A model generated the notes under the pieces. The model saw only the letters and a program-made list of their open reading frames with translations. It ran no database searches and was not told the origin of the DNA. A program made the position numbers and the translations under genes. 64,000 bases of DNA. Origin: Azotobacter vinelandii CA. GTDB taxonomy: Bacteria > Pseudomonadota > Gammaproteobacteria > Pseudomonadales > Pseudomonadaceae. Numbering within the stretch: the first letter of the stretch is position 1; each line of letters begins with the position of its first letter. The stretch covers positions 1,488,001 to 1,552,000 of the forward strand of contig NC_021149.1 in the NCBI RefSeq assembly GCF_000380335.1, written 5' to 3'. Below are positions 9,811-18,738 of this stretch, piece by piece.

Positions 9811-10622
9811 TGAAGGGATGGCCCGTTTTTTCGTTCGGCCTACTGTGCCTGGCTTCGCTGGGGGGCTGCGCCACAAGCTCGCCGGAAACGCTGCGTGCGC
9901 TCGACGAGGCCAGGGCCGAACTGCTGGCCATTCGTACCGAGCCGGCGGTCCGGCTCAGCGCCGAGAAGGACCTGGCCCGGGCCGAGGAGTCGCTGGCCCG
10001 GGCGGAGCGCTTTTCCGGCTATCTGGGCAGCGAGGACGATGTTCTGCATTACGCCTACCTGAGCCGGCGTTACGGCCAGATCGCCCGCGAGCATGGAGCG
10101 CAGCGCCAGGCCGCCGAGCGCCTCGTCGAACTGGAGAAGGAACGCGACCGCCTGCAACTGGCGCTGAGCGAGGCCCGCCTGCTCAACGCGGAGCAGCAGG
10201 GCGAGTGGCTCGAAGAGCAATTGCTCGGCCGGACCACCACCGAAACCGAGCGCGGCCTGGTGATGACCCTGGGCGACGTGCTGTTCGATACCGGGCGGGA
10301 GGAGTTGCGCTCGGCGGCGACGCGCACCGTCGTGCAGGTGGCCAGGTTCCTGCGTCTCAACCAGCGGCGGGTGGTGCGCATCGAGGGCTATACCGACAGC
10401 CAGGGCGATGACCAGCTGAACCTCGAGTTGTCCCGCGGGCGTGCCCAGTCGGTCAAGGACATGCTGGTGGACCTGGGTGTCGACGCCGGGCGTGTCCAGG
10501 TCGCCGGTTACGGCGAGGCCTATCCGGTCGCCGAGAACGCCTCCAGCCAGGGGCGCGCGCGCAATCGCCGGGTGGAGATCGTGTTCTCCGACGAGGAGGG
10601 CCGGCTGGGCGCGGAGCGCTGA
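9810..10622 (+). CDS. OmpA-family lipoprotein with N-terminal DUF4398-like region
   Basis: This 270-residue protein has a signal peptide and lipobox LGGC near residue 22, and a helical region with charged repeats to about residue 140. A C-terminal OmpA peptidoglycan-binding domain covers about residues 150-265. The domain shows LGDVLFDTGREELRS, the IEGYTDSQGDDQLNLELSRGRA loop and RNRRVEIVF. It should anchor the outer membrane to peptidoglycan non-covalently. Its ATG overlaps the stop of the preceding lipoprotein, so the two are translationally coupled. Confidence 0.85.
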   Translation: MKGWPVFSFGLLCLASLGGCATSSPETLRALDEARAELLAIRTEPAVRLSAEKDLARAEESLARAERFSGYLGSEDDVLHYAYLSRRYGQIAREHGAQRQAAERLVELEKERDRLQLALSEARLLNAEQQGEWLEEQLLGRTTTETERGLVMTLGDVLFDTGREELRSAATRTVVQVARFLRLNQRRVVRIEGYTDSQGDDQLNLELSRGRAQSVKDMLVDLGVDAGRVQVAGYGEAYPVAENASSQGRARNRRVEIVFSDEEGRLGAER

Positions 10623-10660
10623 TTTCCGCGTCCGCCGTCCGGCCGGCGCGGGACCCGCCG

Positions 10661-10834
10661 TCATTTTTCCTTTTCCTGTTTCTCCTTGGCATCCAGTTCG
10701 GCGTTGCGCTGGCGGATGCGCTCGAGCTGCTCCTCGCTCAGGGGCAGCTTCTTCGCCGAGTCGCGCAACAGCAGCAGGCTGCCGATCACCGAGCCAAACA
10801 CCACTATCAGTATCAGCCAGACGTACCAGGGCAT
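10661..10834 (-). CDS. DUF2897 small membrane protein
   Basis: This 57-residue protein begins MPWYVWLILIVVFGSVIGSLLLLRD in segments: a single transmembrane helix (about residues 4-23) followed by a charged, helical tail ending KEKQEKEK. The pattern matches DUF2897 proteins found across Pseudomonas, whose role is not known. The ATG at 10834 (minus strand) is followed by no other plausible start. It stands alone between two plus-strand genes. Confidence 0.75.
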   Translation of the reverse strand: MPWYVWLILIVVFGSVIGSLLLLRDSAKKLPLSEEQLERIRQRNAELDAKEKQEKEK

Positions 10835-11036
10835 ATCGTGTTCTCTCAGGGGGCCTGTCATGAGCATAAGCGATGGGACGGCTCGCCCGGCCCCTTGCCG
10901 AACGCGAGGCCGTTCTTTTCCCGCCGATGGTCGACGGGGCACCGGGTCACCGGGCTGTCCGCGCCGGCGCTGACGGGACGGCTGGCGGCAGGCTGGGGAA
11001 GGTGGGTAGCCTTGCCACGGCACAAGGGGGGACGGC

Positions 11037-11777
11037 ATGTCGGAATCATTGATACTGCAGGCGGGCTTCTGGGGCTGGTTGGCGGCGAGCAGCCTGCTGC
11101 TCGGTGCCTGGCTGGGCTTCGGGGCGCGGCTGTCGGAGCGGCTGGTCGCCGCGTCGATGGCCTTCGGCAGCGGCGTGCTGATCGCCGCCCTGTGCTTCGA
11201 GCAGTTGCCCGAAGCCGAGCGGCTCGGTGGCATCTGGCCGACCCTGGGCGGTCTGCTGGCGGGCGGCGTGGTCTTCGTCCTGGCCGACGAGGGGCTCGAT
11301 CGCCTGCAGGCGCGGCATCGTGCCAGAAGGCCGGGCAGAGGATCGCTGGCCGGTCTGCTGATCGCCGCCGGTGCCTTTCTCGACGGCATCCCGGAATCCC
11401 TGGCGCTGGGCCTCGGGCTGCTCGACGACGGGCGGCCGAGCCTGGCGCTGCTGGTCGCCGTGCTGCTGGCTAATCTGCCGGAGGGATTGGCCAGCGCGGC
11501 CAGTCTGCGCGCCGAAGGTTACGGCCGGCGCCAGGTGTTCGCCCTGTGGGGTGTCATCGTCGGCCTGTCGGGTCTTGCCGCCATGCTCGGGCCCGCCCTG
11601 CTGGCGGACCTGTCGCCGGGCTGGCTGGCCTTCGCCCTGGGCCTCTCCGCCGGCGCGGTGCTCTGCATGCTGGTGGACACCCTGATTCCCGAGGCCTTCA
11701 AGGCCACCCATGCGCTGACCGGACTGATCACCCTGGCCGGTTTCATGCTGGCCTTCGCCCTGGAACATTTGTCCTAG
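11037..11777 (+). CDS. ZIP-family metal transporter
   Basis: This 246-residue inner-membrane protein has about eight hydrophobic segments. The two ZIP metal-site helices are recognisable: [15 protein letters not shown] near residue 115 and [15 protein letters not shown] near 145. ZIP proteins move zinc or other divalent metals into the cytoplasm. The classical His-rich loop is replaced by an Arg-rich one ([11 protein letters not shown]), and the first motif has Asp where many ZIPs have His, so metal preference is uncertain. ATG 11037 has an AAGGGGGG ribosome binding site. Confidence 0.8.
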   Translation: MSESLILQAGFWGWLAASSLLLGAWLGFGARLSERLVAASMAFGSGVLIAALCFEQLPEAERLGGIWPTLGGLLAGGVVFVLADEGLDRLQARHRARRPGRGSLAGLLIAAGAFLDGIPESLALGLGLLDDGRPSLALLVAVLLANLPEGLASAASLRAEGYGRRQVFALWGVIVGLSGLAAMLGPALLADLSPGWLAFALGLSAGAVLCMLVDTLIPEAFKATHALTGLITLAGFMLAFALEHLS

Positions 11778-11856
11778 GCGCGCCATTCTCCACGGCCGAG
11801 GGCTTGGGGTGTCCGCTACAATGCCCGCCACAGCGATTTTCCCGGAGCCCGTCCCC

Positions 11857-12552
11857 ATGTCCTGCCAGACCCCGATCATCGTCGCCCTCGACTTCCCCGG
11901 CCGCGAGGCGGCCCTGGCCCTCGCCGCCCGGCTGGACCCCGCGCGGTGCCGGGTCAAGGTCGGCAAGGAGCTGTTCACCCGCTGCGGCCCGGATATCGTC
12001 GAGACGCTGCAGCAGCAGGGCTTCGAGGTGTTCCTCGACCTGAAATTCCACGACATCCCGAACACCACGGCGATGGCGGTGAAGGCCGCCGCCGAGCTGG
12101 GCGTGTGGATGGTCAACGTGCACTGCTCCGGCGGTCTGCGCATGCTGAGCGCCTGTCGCGAGACCCTGGACGGCATTCATGGCCGCCGGCCGTTGCTGAT
12201 CGGGGTGACGGTGCTGACCAGCATGGAGCGCGAGGACCTGGCCGGCATCGGCCTGGATGTCGAGCCGCAGCAGCAGGTCCTGCGCCTGGCCGCCCTGGCC
12301 GAGCAGGCCGGGCTGGACGGACTGGTCTGCTCGGCCCAGGAGGCGCCGGCGCTGAAGACCGCCCGGCCGCGGCTGAAACTGGTGACCCCTGGCATCCGTC
12401 CGGCCGGCAGCGCCCCGGACGACCAGCGGCGCATCCTCACTCCGCGCCAGGCGCTGGAGGCCGGTTCCGACTACCTGGTCATCGGCCGGCCGATCAGCCA
12501 GGCCGCCGACCCGGCCCAGGCACTGGCGGCTCTGGTCGCCGAACTGGACTGA
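11857..12552 (+). CDS. pyrF: Orotidine 5'-phosphate decarboxylase
   Basis: This 231-residue enzyme makes UMP from OMP, the last step of pyrimidine synthesis. The catalytic network is visible: [10 protein letters not shown] at the start, [11 protein letters not shown] near residue 28, and the charged tetrad motif [11 protein letters not shown] near residue 60. The C-terminal phosphate-binding TPGIRP and VIGRPIS segments are present. ATG 11857 follows a GGAG ribosome binding site. An in-frame ATG at 11821 would add 12 residues and is less likely. Confidence 0.97.
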   Translation: MSCQTPIIVALDFPGREAALALAARLDPARCRVKVGKELFTRCGPDIVETLQQQGFEVFLDLKFHDIPNTTAMAVKAAAELGVWMVNVHCSGGLRMLSACRETLDGIHGRRPLLIGVTVLTSMEREDLAGIGLDVEPQQQVLRLAALAEQAGLDGLVCSAQEAPALKTARPRLKLVTPGIRPAGSAPDDQRRILTPRQALEAGSDYLVIGRPISQAADPAQALAALVAELD

Positions 12553-12682
12553 GTGCGTTCGGGCGCGGCAAGGCTTTCGGGGCCGCGTCCGCGCCGAAGG
12601 CTCCTCGCAGGCCGGAGCGGCGGCGAGGTTCGAGGGTTCCGGGGGTGGCGCACCCGCCCGACCGGTGGAGGAGGGTTCCCCC

Positions 12683-13330
12683 GTGAGCGATGATCCAGCA
12701 GGTCGGCGCGACGACAACCCCTACGCGCCACCCCGGGAAGCCCTGCTGGCGTCCCCGGGTGTGCCGCCCATGCCCGATTGGTCGCCGGCACAGTTGTGGG
12801 TGCTCGGCTGGCTCGCCCTGGCCATGGTGCTCGGCACCCTGGTGATCATGCTGCTGTCCTTCGGCGGTTTCACCCGGATGCGCGGGGTGGCCCTGTACGC
12901 CAACTGGCTCGGCCTGGCCTTGGTGCTGTTGGGCAATTACCTGCTGTTGCGCCTGAAGGGCTTCGTCGAAGCGCGCTTCGCCGCCCGAGGGCTGGGCTGG
13001 CCGGTATGGCTGTGTGTCGTACTGGGGCTTCTGCTGGAGGTCGTCGCGCTGCGCTTCGAGCCCGGCCCGCTCGCCGACTGGCTGGCCTGGCTCTATGCCG
13101 TCGCTCTGGTCGGCTATGGCGGCCTGCTGGTATGGCTCGGCGCGCGTCTGCTCGGCGTACCCGAAGCCTTCAGGGCCTTGTACGGCATGGGCTGGCTGGT
13201 GATCGCCGGAGGGCTCATGCTCGCCTCCCTGGTGCTCGCGACGCAGGCTGCGCTGCCCCTGATGGGCGCCTATGCGGTGCTGGCGCGAGTGTTCTTCAGG
13301 GGCGCCGCGGAATTGCGCGGGCGCGCTTGA
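12683..13330 (+). CDS. Predicted membrane protein with NPYAPP N-terminus
   Basis: This 215-residue protein is not assigned to a functional family. GTG 12683 is preferred because a strong GGAGGAGGG lies seven bases upstream. The N-terminus carries a short cytosolic stretch with NPYAPP, a motif common at the start of small proteobacterial membrane proteins. Five or six hydrophobic helices follow. The gene is isolated behind pyrF with a 130-bp gap. No catalytic motif is visible. Confidence 0.65.
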   Translation: MSDDPAGRRDDNPYAPPREALLASPGVPPMPDWSPAQLWVLGWLALAMVLGTLVIMLLSFGGFTRMRGVALYANWLGLALVLLGNYLLLRLKGFVEARFAARGLGWPVWLCVVLGLLLEVVALRFEPGPLADWLAWLYAVALVGYGGLLVWLGARLLGVPEAFRALYGMGWLVIAGGLMLASLVLATQAALPLMGAYAVLARVFFRGAAELRGRA

Positions 13331-13426
13331 GCGCGTGCATCCGGCGCGCCGGGGCGGGCGGATTGATCCGGTTCAAGGCCGTCATGGGGGCCCTCTAGTC
13401 TGCGTGGCATCGGCATCCATTGCCGC

Positions 13427-13860
13427 TTGAGAGGGGGAGTGCCGAGCTGGCTCATCCGAGTTGGTGCAACGACCAGCGGTGTCGGGTTGATCGACACGCG
13501 GTACAGGCGCGTCGGCGAGACGATCGACCGGCTGCACGAAGCTCCGGACCGGACGACACTGGAGATAGTGATCGAGGAATCGGTCGAATGCACGGTGTCG
13601 CATTGCACCTTCGAGGAGTCGCTGAAGGAGAAGGCCGGCTGCCGGTTCAGCCATGCCCACGAGCGCATCCACGATCTCTTCGTCGGACTGTCGTGGACTC
13701 CACGCGGCGGGCGAGGGGGCGTCGAGGCGTGCCAGGATCTGCCGGCGTGGTGCGGACGCGCAGGCCCTGGCCGGCGCCACAGCGCCGGCGGCTGGCTGTC
13801 CCGCTTCGTGAAGCGCGTCCTCAGCAAGGGCGAAGCCACCGTCGCGGCCCACGCCAGAGC
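13427..13860 (+). pseudogene. Decayed bacteriohemerythrin
   Basis: One plus-strand frame reads GLIDTRYRRVGETIDRLHEA, then ECTVSHCTFEESLKEKAGC and RFSHAHERIHDLFV. This is the hemerythrin core with an SH-x3-EE and an HAHERIH iron-site pattern. After this the match breaks off. The next recognisable piece in the same frame is GGWLSRFVKRVLSKG, which resembles the C-terminal tail of Pseudomonas bacteriohemerythrins (from memory). The middle, with the last helix and its His ligand, is missing or unreadable. The frame runs on into earP without a stop of its own. The N-terminal part also lacks the usual tryptophan-containing start. It is best read as a remnant of an oxygen-binding protein gene. Confidence 0.65.
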
Positions 13861-13967
13861 GTCGACAGGCCCTGGCATTCCGCCGGTGCGACTTCCGTCC
13901 GGGCGGCCGCTGCTGCCGCTCGCTGGCATACTTCATCCTTTTCTGTGCCTTGACGAAGGGAGTGGAC

Positions 13968-15101
13968 ATGCGGGCCTTCTGGGAGATCTTCTGCACTGTC
14001 GTCGACAACTATGGCGATGCCGGCGTGACCTGGCGCCTGGCCCGCCAACTGGTGGCCGAGCACGGCCAGCGGGTCAGGCTGTGGGTGGACGACCTGGCGG
14101 CACTGGCGCGTCTCTGCCCCGAGGCGGACGTCGACGCGGCCCGGCAGTGGCGGGCCGGCGTGGAAATATGCCGCTGGCCCGCGCACTGGCAGCCGGTCGA
14201 GCCGGCCGACGTGGTGATCGAGGCCTTCGCCTGCCGCTTGCCCGAGACGCATGTCGCGGCCATGGCGGATCGCCGGCGCCGGGTGCTCTGGCTGAACCTG
14301 GAATACCTGAGTGCCGAGGACTGGGTGGGTGGCTGCCACGGCCTGCCGTCCTTGCAACCCGGCGGGCTGCAGAAGTTCTTCTTCTTCCCCGGATTCACCA
14401 CGGATACCGGCGGGCTGCTCCGCGAACGGGGCCTGATCGAGCGACGCCGGGCCTTCCAGGCCGATGCCGCGGCGCGCGCGGATTTTCTCCAGTCGGTCGG
14501 CGTGCAGGCATGTCCCGGCGAACGGCTGATCTCGCTGTTCGCCTACGAAAATGCAGCTCTGTCGAGCTGGCTGGAAGCCATGGCGTCGGAAGGGCGTCCG
14601 ACGCTGCTGCTGGTGCCGGAGGGGCGCATTCTCGACGATCTGCGGCGCTGGCTGGCGGTGCCGGCGCTGGCCGTCGGCGATGGCCAGCGGCGTGGCGCCC
14701 TGCGCGTCCAGGTGCTGCCGTTCGTCCGCCAGGAGGCTTACGACCGCCTGCTCTGGTGCTGCGATTTCAACGCGGTGCGCGGCGAGGACTCCTTCCTGCG
14801 CGCCCAGTGGGCGGGCAGGCCGTTGCTCTGGCATATCTATCCGCAGGCGGACGGCGCCCACCGGGACAAGCTGGAAGCCTTCCTTTCCCTCTATCTCGAG
14901 GGTTTGTCGCCGGCCGCCGCGGGCGCCCTGCAGGAGCTCTGGCGCGCCTGGAACGCCGGGGCGGCGATGGGCCCGGCCTGGTCGGCGCTGGCGGATCAGT
15001 GGCCGGAGCTGCGCGCGCATGCCGAGCGCTGGTGCGCCCGACAGGCCGCCCGGCCGGATCTGGCCGCGGCACTGGTGCAGTTTTACGCGGATTGGCTATG
15101 A
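13968..15101 (+). CDS. earP: EF-P arginine rhamnosyltransferase
   Basis: This 377-residue GT-B glycosyltransferase adds L-rhamnose from dTDP-rhamnose to Arg32 of elongation factor P. The catalytic Asp13 and Asp17 (VVDNYGDAG) and Glu273 in RGEDSF fall exactly at the family positions. The start ATG 13968 with an AAGGGAGTGG ribosome binding site gives that numbering. efp begins 42 bp downstream, and the target Arg32 is present there. The pair supports efficient translation of proline stretches. The gene is intact. Confidence 0.97.
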   Translation: MRAFWEIFCTVVDNYGDAGVTWRLARQLVAEHGQRVRLWVDDLAALARLCPEADVDAARQWRAGVEICRWPAHWQPVEPADVVIEAFACRLPETHVAAMADRRRRVLWLNLEYLSAEDWVGGCHGLPSLQPGGLQKFFFFPGFTTDTGGLLRERGLIERRRAFQADAAARADFLQSVGVQACPGERLISLFAYENAALSSWLEAMASEGRPTLLLVPEGRILDDLRRWLAVPALAVGDGQRRGALRVQVLPFVRQEAYDRLLWCCDFNAVRGEDSFLRAQWAGRPLLWHIYPQADGAHRDKLEAFLSLYLEGLSPAAAGALQELWRAWNAGAAMGPAWSALADQWPELRAHAERWCARQAARPDLAAALVQFYADWL

Positions 15102-15143
15102 TACGCGGCCTATTTTTCGTTATTCATCCAAACGGATACCCGT

Positions 15144-15710
15144 ATGAAAACCGCTCAAGAATTCCGTGCCGGCCAGGTAGCCATGATCAATGGCGAGCCC
15201 TGGGTCATCCAGAAAGCCGAATTCAACAAGTCCGGCCGCAACGCCGCCGTGGTCAAGATGAAGCTGAAGAACCTGCTCAACGGCCAGGCCACCGAGACCG
15301 TGTACAAGGCCGACGACAAGTTCGAGCCGGTTATCCTCGAGCGCAAGGAGGTGACCTACTCCTACTTCGCCGATCCCATGTACGTGTTCATGGACAACGA
15401 ATTCAACCAGTACGAGATCGAGAAGGACGACTTGGGCGACGCCTACAACTTCATCGAAGATGGCATGCAGGACGTCTGCGAGGCGGTGTTCTACAACGAC
15501 CGCGTGATCTCCATCGAACTGCCCACCACCATCGTGCGCCAGATCTCCTACACCGAGCCGGCCGTGCGCGGCGACACTTCCGGCAAGGTGATGAAGGTGG
15601 CGCGCCTGAACAGCGGCTATGAGCTGAGGGTGGCCGAGTTCTGCGACATCGGTGACTACATCGAGATCGATACCCGTACCTTCGAATACAAGTCCCGCGC
15701 CAAGGCCTGA
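15144..15710 (+). CDS. efp: Elongation factor P
   Basis: This 188-residue factor relieves ribosome stalling at polyproline. It has the KOW-like N-terminal domain and two OB domains of the family. Residue 32 is Arg in KSGRNAAVV rather than Lys, which is the EarP-modified type rather than the EpmA/beta-lysine type. earP lies just upstream in the same direction. A strong terminator follows. Confidence 0.98.
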   Translation: MKTAQEFRAGQVAMINGEPWVIQKAEFNKSGRNAAVVKMKLKNLLNGQATETVYKADDKFEPVILERKEVTYSYFADPMYVFMDNEFNQYEIEKDDLGDAYNFIEDGMQDVCEAVFYNDRVISIELPTTIVRQISYTEPAVRGDTSGKVMKVARLNSGYELRVAEFCDIGDYIEIDTRTFEYKSRAKA

Positions 15711-15726
15711 TCTCCCTGGCGTTACG

Positions 15727-15756
15727 AAAAGCCCGGCCTTGCGCCGGGCTTTTTCG
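15727..15756 (+). terminator. Intrinsic terminator after efp
   Basis: An 11-bp stem (AAAAGCCCGGC with GCCGGGCTTTT, 5-base loop) ends in a T run and lies 16 bp after the efp stop. It may also serve ohr read-through from the other side because the A run gives T on the minus strand. Confidence 0.85.
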
Positions 15757-15781
15757 TTTCCGGCGTCCACCTGCCGCAGGC

Positions 15782-16210
15782 TCAGACGGCGACGTTCAGG
15801 CGTACCTCGATGTTGCTGCGGGTGGCGTTGGAGTAGGGGCAGATCTGATGGGCGGCGGCGACCAGTTCCTCGGCCATGCTGCGCTCCAGCCCCGGCAGGT
15901 GGATGTCGAGTTCCACTTCCAGGCCGAAGCCGCCGGGGATCTGGCCGATGCCGACCTTTCCGGTGATCGAGGTGTCGGCGGGAATCTGGCGCTTGCCCTG
16001 GCTGGCGACGAACTTCAGGGCGCCGATGAAGCAGGCCGAGTAGCCGGCCGCGAAGAGTTGCTCCGGATTGGTGGCCTCGCCGCCCTGGCCGCCCAGTTCG
16101 CGCGGGGTGGTCAGCTTCACGTCGAGGACGCCGTCCGAGGAGACGGCACGGCCGTCACGGCCGCCGGTTGCAGTGGCGGTGGCGGTGTAGAGCGCTTGAA
16201 TGCGTTGCAT
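15782..16210 (-). CDS. ohr: Organic hydroperoxide resistance peroxidase
   Basis: This 142-residue OsmC/Ohr-family thiol peroxidase reduces organic and fatty-acid hydroperoxides. The active-site cysteines are Cys60 ([11 protein letters not shown]) and Cys124 ([10 protein letters not shown]), at the positions known for Ohr. The conserved N-terminal [10 protein letters not shown] and [11 protein letters not shown] are present. The start at 16210 gives the family length. A longer in-frame extension to 16414 runs through the promoter region and is rejected. Its regulator OhrR is encoded upstream in the same direction. Confidence 0.96.
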   Translation of the reverse strand: MQRIQALYTATATATGGRDGRAVSSDGVLDVKLTTPRELGGQGGEATNPEQLFAAGYSACFIGALKFVASQGKRQIPADTSITGKVGIGQIPGGFGLEVELDIHLPGLERSMAEELVAAAHQICPYSNATRSNIEVRLNVAV

Positions 16211-16284
16211 GGCGTTATCTCCAGTAAATTTGATCGTTAAAATTTTGCGCGATAAGTAATTGCGCAGGGCTAAAGTTAGGGCGT

Positions 16285-16308
16285 AATTATCTTGTGCGCA
16301 AGATAATT
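16285..16308. promoter_or_regulatory. Inverted repeat, candidate OhrR operator
   Basis: A perfect inverted repeat AATTATCTTG-TGCG-CAAGATAATT lies in the 145-bp gap upstream of ohr and downstream of ohrR. The region is AT-rich against a GC-rich background, and the related half-sites TTGCGCGATAAG and AATTGCGCA lie 15-45 bp closer to ohr. MarR-type OhrR repressors bind such palindromes and release them when their Cys is oxidised. The assignment rests on position and symmetry. Confidence 0.65.
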
Positions 16309-16355
16309 TTTGGAGGATTTCGAGATAACGATCCGAGAAAACTGGAATAAGCCGT

Positions 16356-16805
16356 TCAGACGGCCTTTTGCAGGCTGTTGCGCAGGCTGACCAGTTCTTC
16401 CTTGAGGGCGGCAAGGGCGTCCGGCGTTTGCTCGCTGGCGGCGACGATGCAGGAGGGAATATTCCTGGCCCTGTCGTACAGGACCCGGCCGCGTTCGGTG
16501 AGATGGAGTTCCACCACGCGCTCGTCCTTGCTGCTGCGGGTGCGGTTCAGCAGCCCTTCGGCCTCCAGGCGTTTGAGCAGGGGCGTGAGCGAGCCGGGAT
16601 CGGTGAGCAGGCGCGCGCTGAGTTCGCCGACGGTGATGCCGTCGCGTTCCCAGAGCACCAGCATGGCCAAGTATTGCGGGTAGGTCAGGCCAAGCTCCTG
16701 CAGCAACGGTTTGTAGACTTTGGTCATCAACAGCGAGGTGGAGTAGAGGGCGAAGCACAACTGATTGTCGAGCAGCAGCTCTTGGCAGGTTTCGTCGGTG
16801 GCCAT
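16356..16805 (-). CDS. ohrR: MarR-family organic peroxide repressor OhrR
   Basis: This 149-residue winged-helix regulator carries the redox-sensing cysteine, here Cys17 in [13 protein letters not shown], and the DNA-binding segment [22 protein letters not shown]. The wing motif [16 protein letters not shown] is intact. It most likely represses ohr, which lies directly downstream, until organic peroxide oxidises Cys17. The start at 16805 gives the family length. An upstream in-frame start at 16859 is possible but unusual. Confidence 0.93.
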   Translation of the reverse strand: MATDETCQELLLDNQLCFALYSTSLLMTKVYKPLLQELGLTYPQYLAMLVLWERDGITVGELSARLLTDPGSLTPLLKRLEAEGLLNRTRSSKDERVVELHLTERGRVLYDRARNIPSCIVAASEQTPDALAALKEELVSLRNSLQKAV

Positions 16806-16886
16806 GGCGATCTCCCGGTAATGATCGACTAATTTAGCGCGCAAGCCTTTCGTGGGCAAAATGCAACCGGTGCGGCAACTGGCGAA

Positions 16887-17843
16887 TCAGGAGCGATTCA
16901 GGCTGTTATCCAGGGCCAGGTCCCAGGGCGGTACCGGGCCGAAGCGGCTTTTCAGGAAGTCCAGCAGAAGTCGTGTGCGCGAGGCGCCGGCCGGCCGCTG
17001 GCGCAGGGCATAGACGCCGCTGGATTCGGGGGGCGGCAGGCCGTTCTCGCAAAACAGCGGCAGCAGTTCGCCACGCAGCAGGTGCTCGCTGATAAGCCAG
17101 GTCGGCAGGTGAGCGATACCGAGTCCAGCGAGGGCGCCGAACAGTAGGGTTTCCGCATTGTTGGCGGTCATCCGGCGGCGTCCGGGGCGGATGGTGCGGA
17201 TCTGGCCATCGATGGCGAAGCGCCAGGCGTGTGGCGGTGCCAGCCCGTCCCAGTCGAGGCCGTCGTGCTCCGGCAGTTCGCATGGATCGCCGGGAATGCC
17301 GCGGCGATCGAGGTAGTCGGGGCTGGCGCAAGCGATACGCCGCATCGGCGCCAGCGGCGTGGCGACCAGGCGACTGTCGGCCAGGGGGCCGATGCGTAAC
17401 ACCAGATCGACCTGCCCCAGGTGTTCGCCCTGCTGATCGATGAAGCTGTCGATCAGCCGCAACTGCACATCCACTCCCGGATAGGCGGCTAGGAATTCGG
17501 CGATGACCGGAGCCAGCCGGCGGCGGCCGAAGGGCGCCGGGGCATCGACGCGGATCAGACCTTCCGGGGCGCTGTCCAGGGAGACCACTTCGGCCCGTGC
17601 CAGGCGCAACTCATCGAGGATACGCCGGGAACGTTCTGCGAAGGCCAGGCCGGCCGGGGTGGCGCGCACCTCGTGGGTGCTGCGCTGGAACAGCGGGCTG
17701 CCGAGCGTCTGTTCCAGCCCGTCGATGCGCCGCGCCACCGCCGATGGCGTCAACTGGCGGCGCCGGGCCGCGGCGGAGAAGCTGCCGCATTCCAGCACGT
17801 CGAGGAACAGTTCCAACTGGCCGCCGAGCGCATCGGAATTCAT
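16887..17843 (-). CDS. LysR-family transcriptional regulator
   Basis: This 318-residue regulator has an N-terminal helix-turn-helix (FLDVLECGSFSAAARRRQLTPSAVARRIDGLE, given here as a region at about residues 13-45) and a substrate-binding domain from about residue 90. It is divergent from the TauE/SafE-type exporter with a 100-bp gap. By the usual LysR logic it likely controls that gene and its own. The effector is not known. The sequence shows no defect. Confidence 0.88.
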   Translation of the reverse strand: MNSDALGGQLELFLDVLECGSFSAAARRRQLTPSAVARRIDGLEQTLGSPLFQRSTHEVRATPAGLAFAERSRRILDELRLARAEVVSLDSAPEGLIRVDAPAPFGRRRLAPVIAEFLAAYPGVDVQLRLIDSFIDQQGEHLGQVDLVLRIGPLADSRLVATPLAPMRRIACASPDYLDRRGIPGDPCELPEHDGLDWDGLAPPHAWRFAIDGQIRTIRPGRRRMTANNAETLLFGALAGLGIAHLPTWLISEHLLRGELLPLFCENGLPPPESSGVYALRQRPAGASRTRLLLDFLKSRFGPVPPWDLALDNSLNRS

Positions 17844-17866
17844 ATATCTTCCTGCTATGCGAATTG

Positions 17867-17893
17867 CGCAAAGCTATTGTGCATGGCTTTGCG
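17867..17893. promoter_or_regulatory. Inverted repeat between LysR gene and TauE-like gene
   Basis: The arms CGCAAAGC and GCTTTGCG are separated by 11 bp in the middle of the divergent gap. Its size and place fit a LysR recognition site (T-N11-A style). No experimental motif is known to me for this regulator. Confidence 0.45.
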
Positions 17894-17943
17894 TTTACCT
17901 GCTAGCCAGGTCTTTCTAGCATGTGTCTTTTGCCGGAGATGCA

Positions 17944-18693
17944 ATGGACCTGCTGCAGTTTCTTCTCGACATCGGCCTGGGGCTCGTGCTGGGCTTCCTG
18001 GGCGGGTTGTTCGGTATCGGTGGCGGACTGATCGCCATTCCGGTGCTCGGCCTGCTGTTCGGTCTCGATCAGCACTTGGCCCAGGGCTCGGCCCTGGTCA
18101 TGGTGGTGCCCAACGTGCTGCTGGCGCTGCGGCGCTACCACCAGCGCAACCGTATCGATCCGCGCCATGCATTGGTGATGGCCGGCAGCGGCCTCTGCAC
18201 CGCATGGCTCGGTGCCCAGGCGGCGAACCTGCTGGATGCCGGGCATATGCGCCAGGCCTTCTGCGGCTTTCTCCTGGCGCTGGCGACATGGAGTGGCCTG
18301 CGCCTGTTCCTGCGTCCGGCACCCGGTGGCGAACTGTGTCGGCCCTGGCCCTGGCTGGTGCCGCTGGGGATGGGATCGGGCACTCTGGGCGGGTTGTTCG
18401 GCGTGGGCGGGGCGCTGGTGGCTACGCCGTTGCTGATCGCCCTGTTCGGTGCCAGCCAGGTCGTCGCCCAGGGACTGTCGCTGGCCTTGGCCGTCCCCAG
18501 CACGCTGGTCAGTCTGGCGACCTATGCCCTGCACGGGCGGGTCGACTGGATGCTGGGCATTTCCCTGGCGATCGGCGGGCTGTCCGGCGTCGGCTGGGGC
18601 GTACGGCTGGCCCATGCGTTGCCGGAGCGGGCTCTGGGCCTGCTGTTCTGTGGCCTCATGTCGTTCTGCGCGTTGCTCCTGCTGCTCGACTGA
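17944..18693 (+). CDS. TauE/SafE-family membrane exporter
   Basis: This 249-residue protein has two repeats of the TauE/SafE fold, each with a glycine-rich turn: GGLFGIGGGLIAIPVL near residue 22 and GGLFGVGGALVATPLL near residue 146. About seven or eight helices are expected. Members export sulfonates, sulfoacetate or other small organic anions. ATG 17944 has a GGAG site eight bases upstream. The neighbouring LysR gene suggests substrate-induced control. The substrate is unknown. Confidence 0.85.
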   Translation: MDLLQFLLDIGLGLVLGFLGGLFGIGGGLIAIPVLGLLFGLDQHLAQGSALVMVVPNVLLALRRYHQRNRIDPRHALVMAGSGLCTAWLGAQAANLLDAGHMRQAFCGFLLALATWSGLRLFLRPAPGGELCRPWPWLVPLGMGSGTLGGLFGVGGALVATPLLIALFGASQVVAQGLSLALAVPSTLVSLATYALHGRVDWMLGISLAIGGLSGVGWGVRLAHALPERALGLLFCGLMSFCALLLLLD

Positions 18694-18698
18694 GGGGG

Positions 18699-18727
18699 TC
18701 TGCCCCCCGCTTTTGCGTGGGGGCAGA
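18699..18727. terminator. Hairpin between convergent TauE-like and DUF2790 genes
   Basis: The 9-bp arms TCTGCCCCC and GGGGGCAGA flank an 11-base loop, between two stop codons facing each other. No T tract follows on either strand, so strength is uncertain. Confidence 0.45.
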
Positions 18728-18738
18728 AGGCTGCGCCA

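Noticed and set aside
10661-11389. A 242-codon minus-strand frame including the DUF2897 gene
   Set aside because: Only the last 57 residues have the features of a real protein. The rest is antisense to the ZIP gene.
13270-13929. A 219-codon minus-strand frame opposite the hemerythrin remnant
   Set aside because: Ser/Arg/Pro-rich translation without a fold pattern. The plus strand has recognisable hemerythrin motifs.
15782-16414. A longer Ohr start at 16414
   Set aside because: The extra residues run through the palindromic operator and the AT-rich promoter. The family length starts at 16210.
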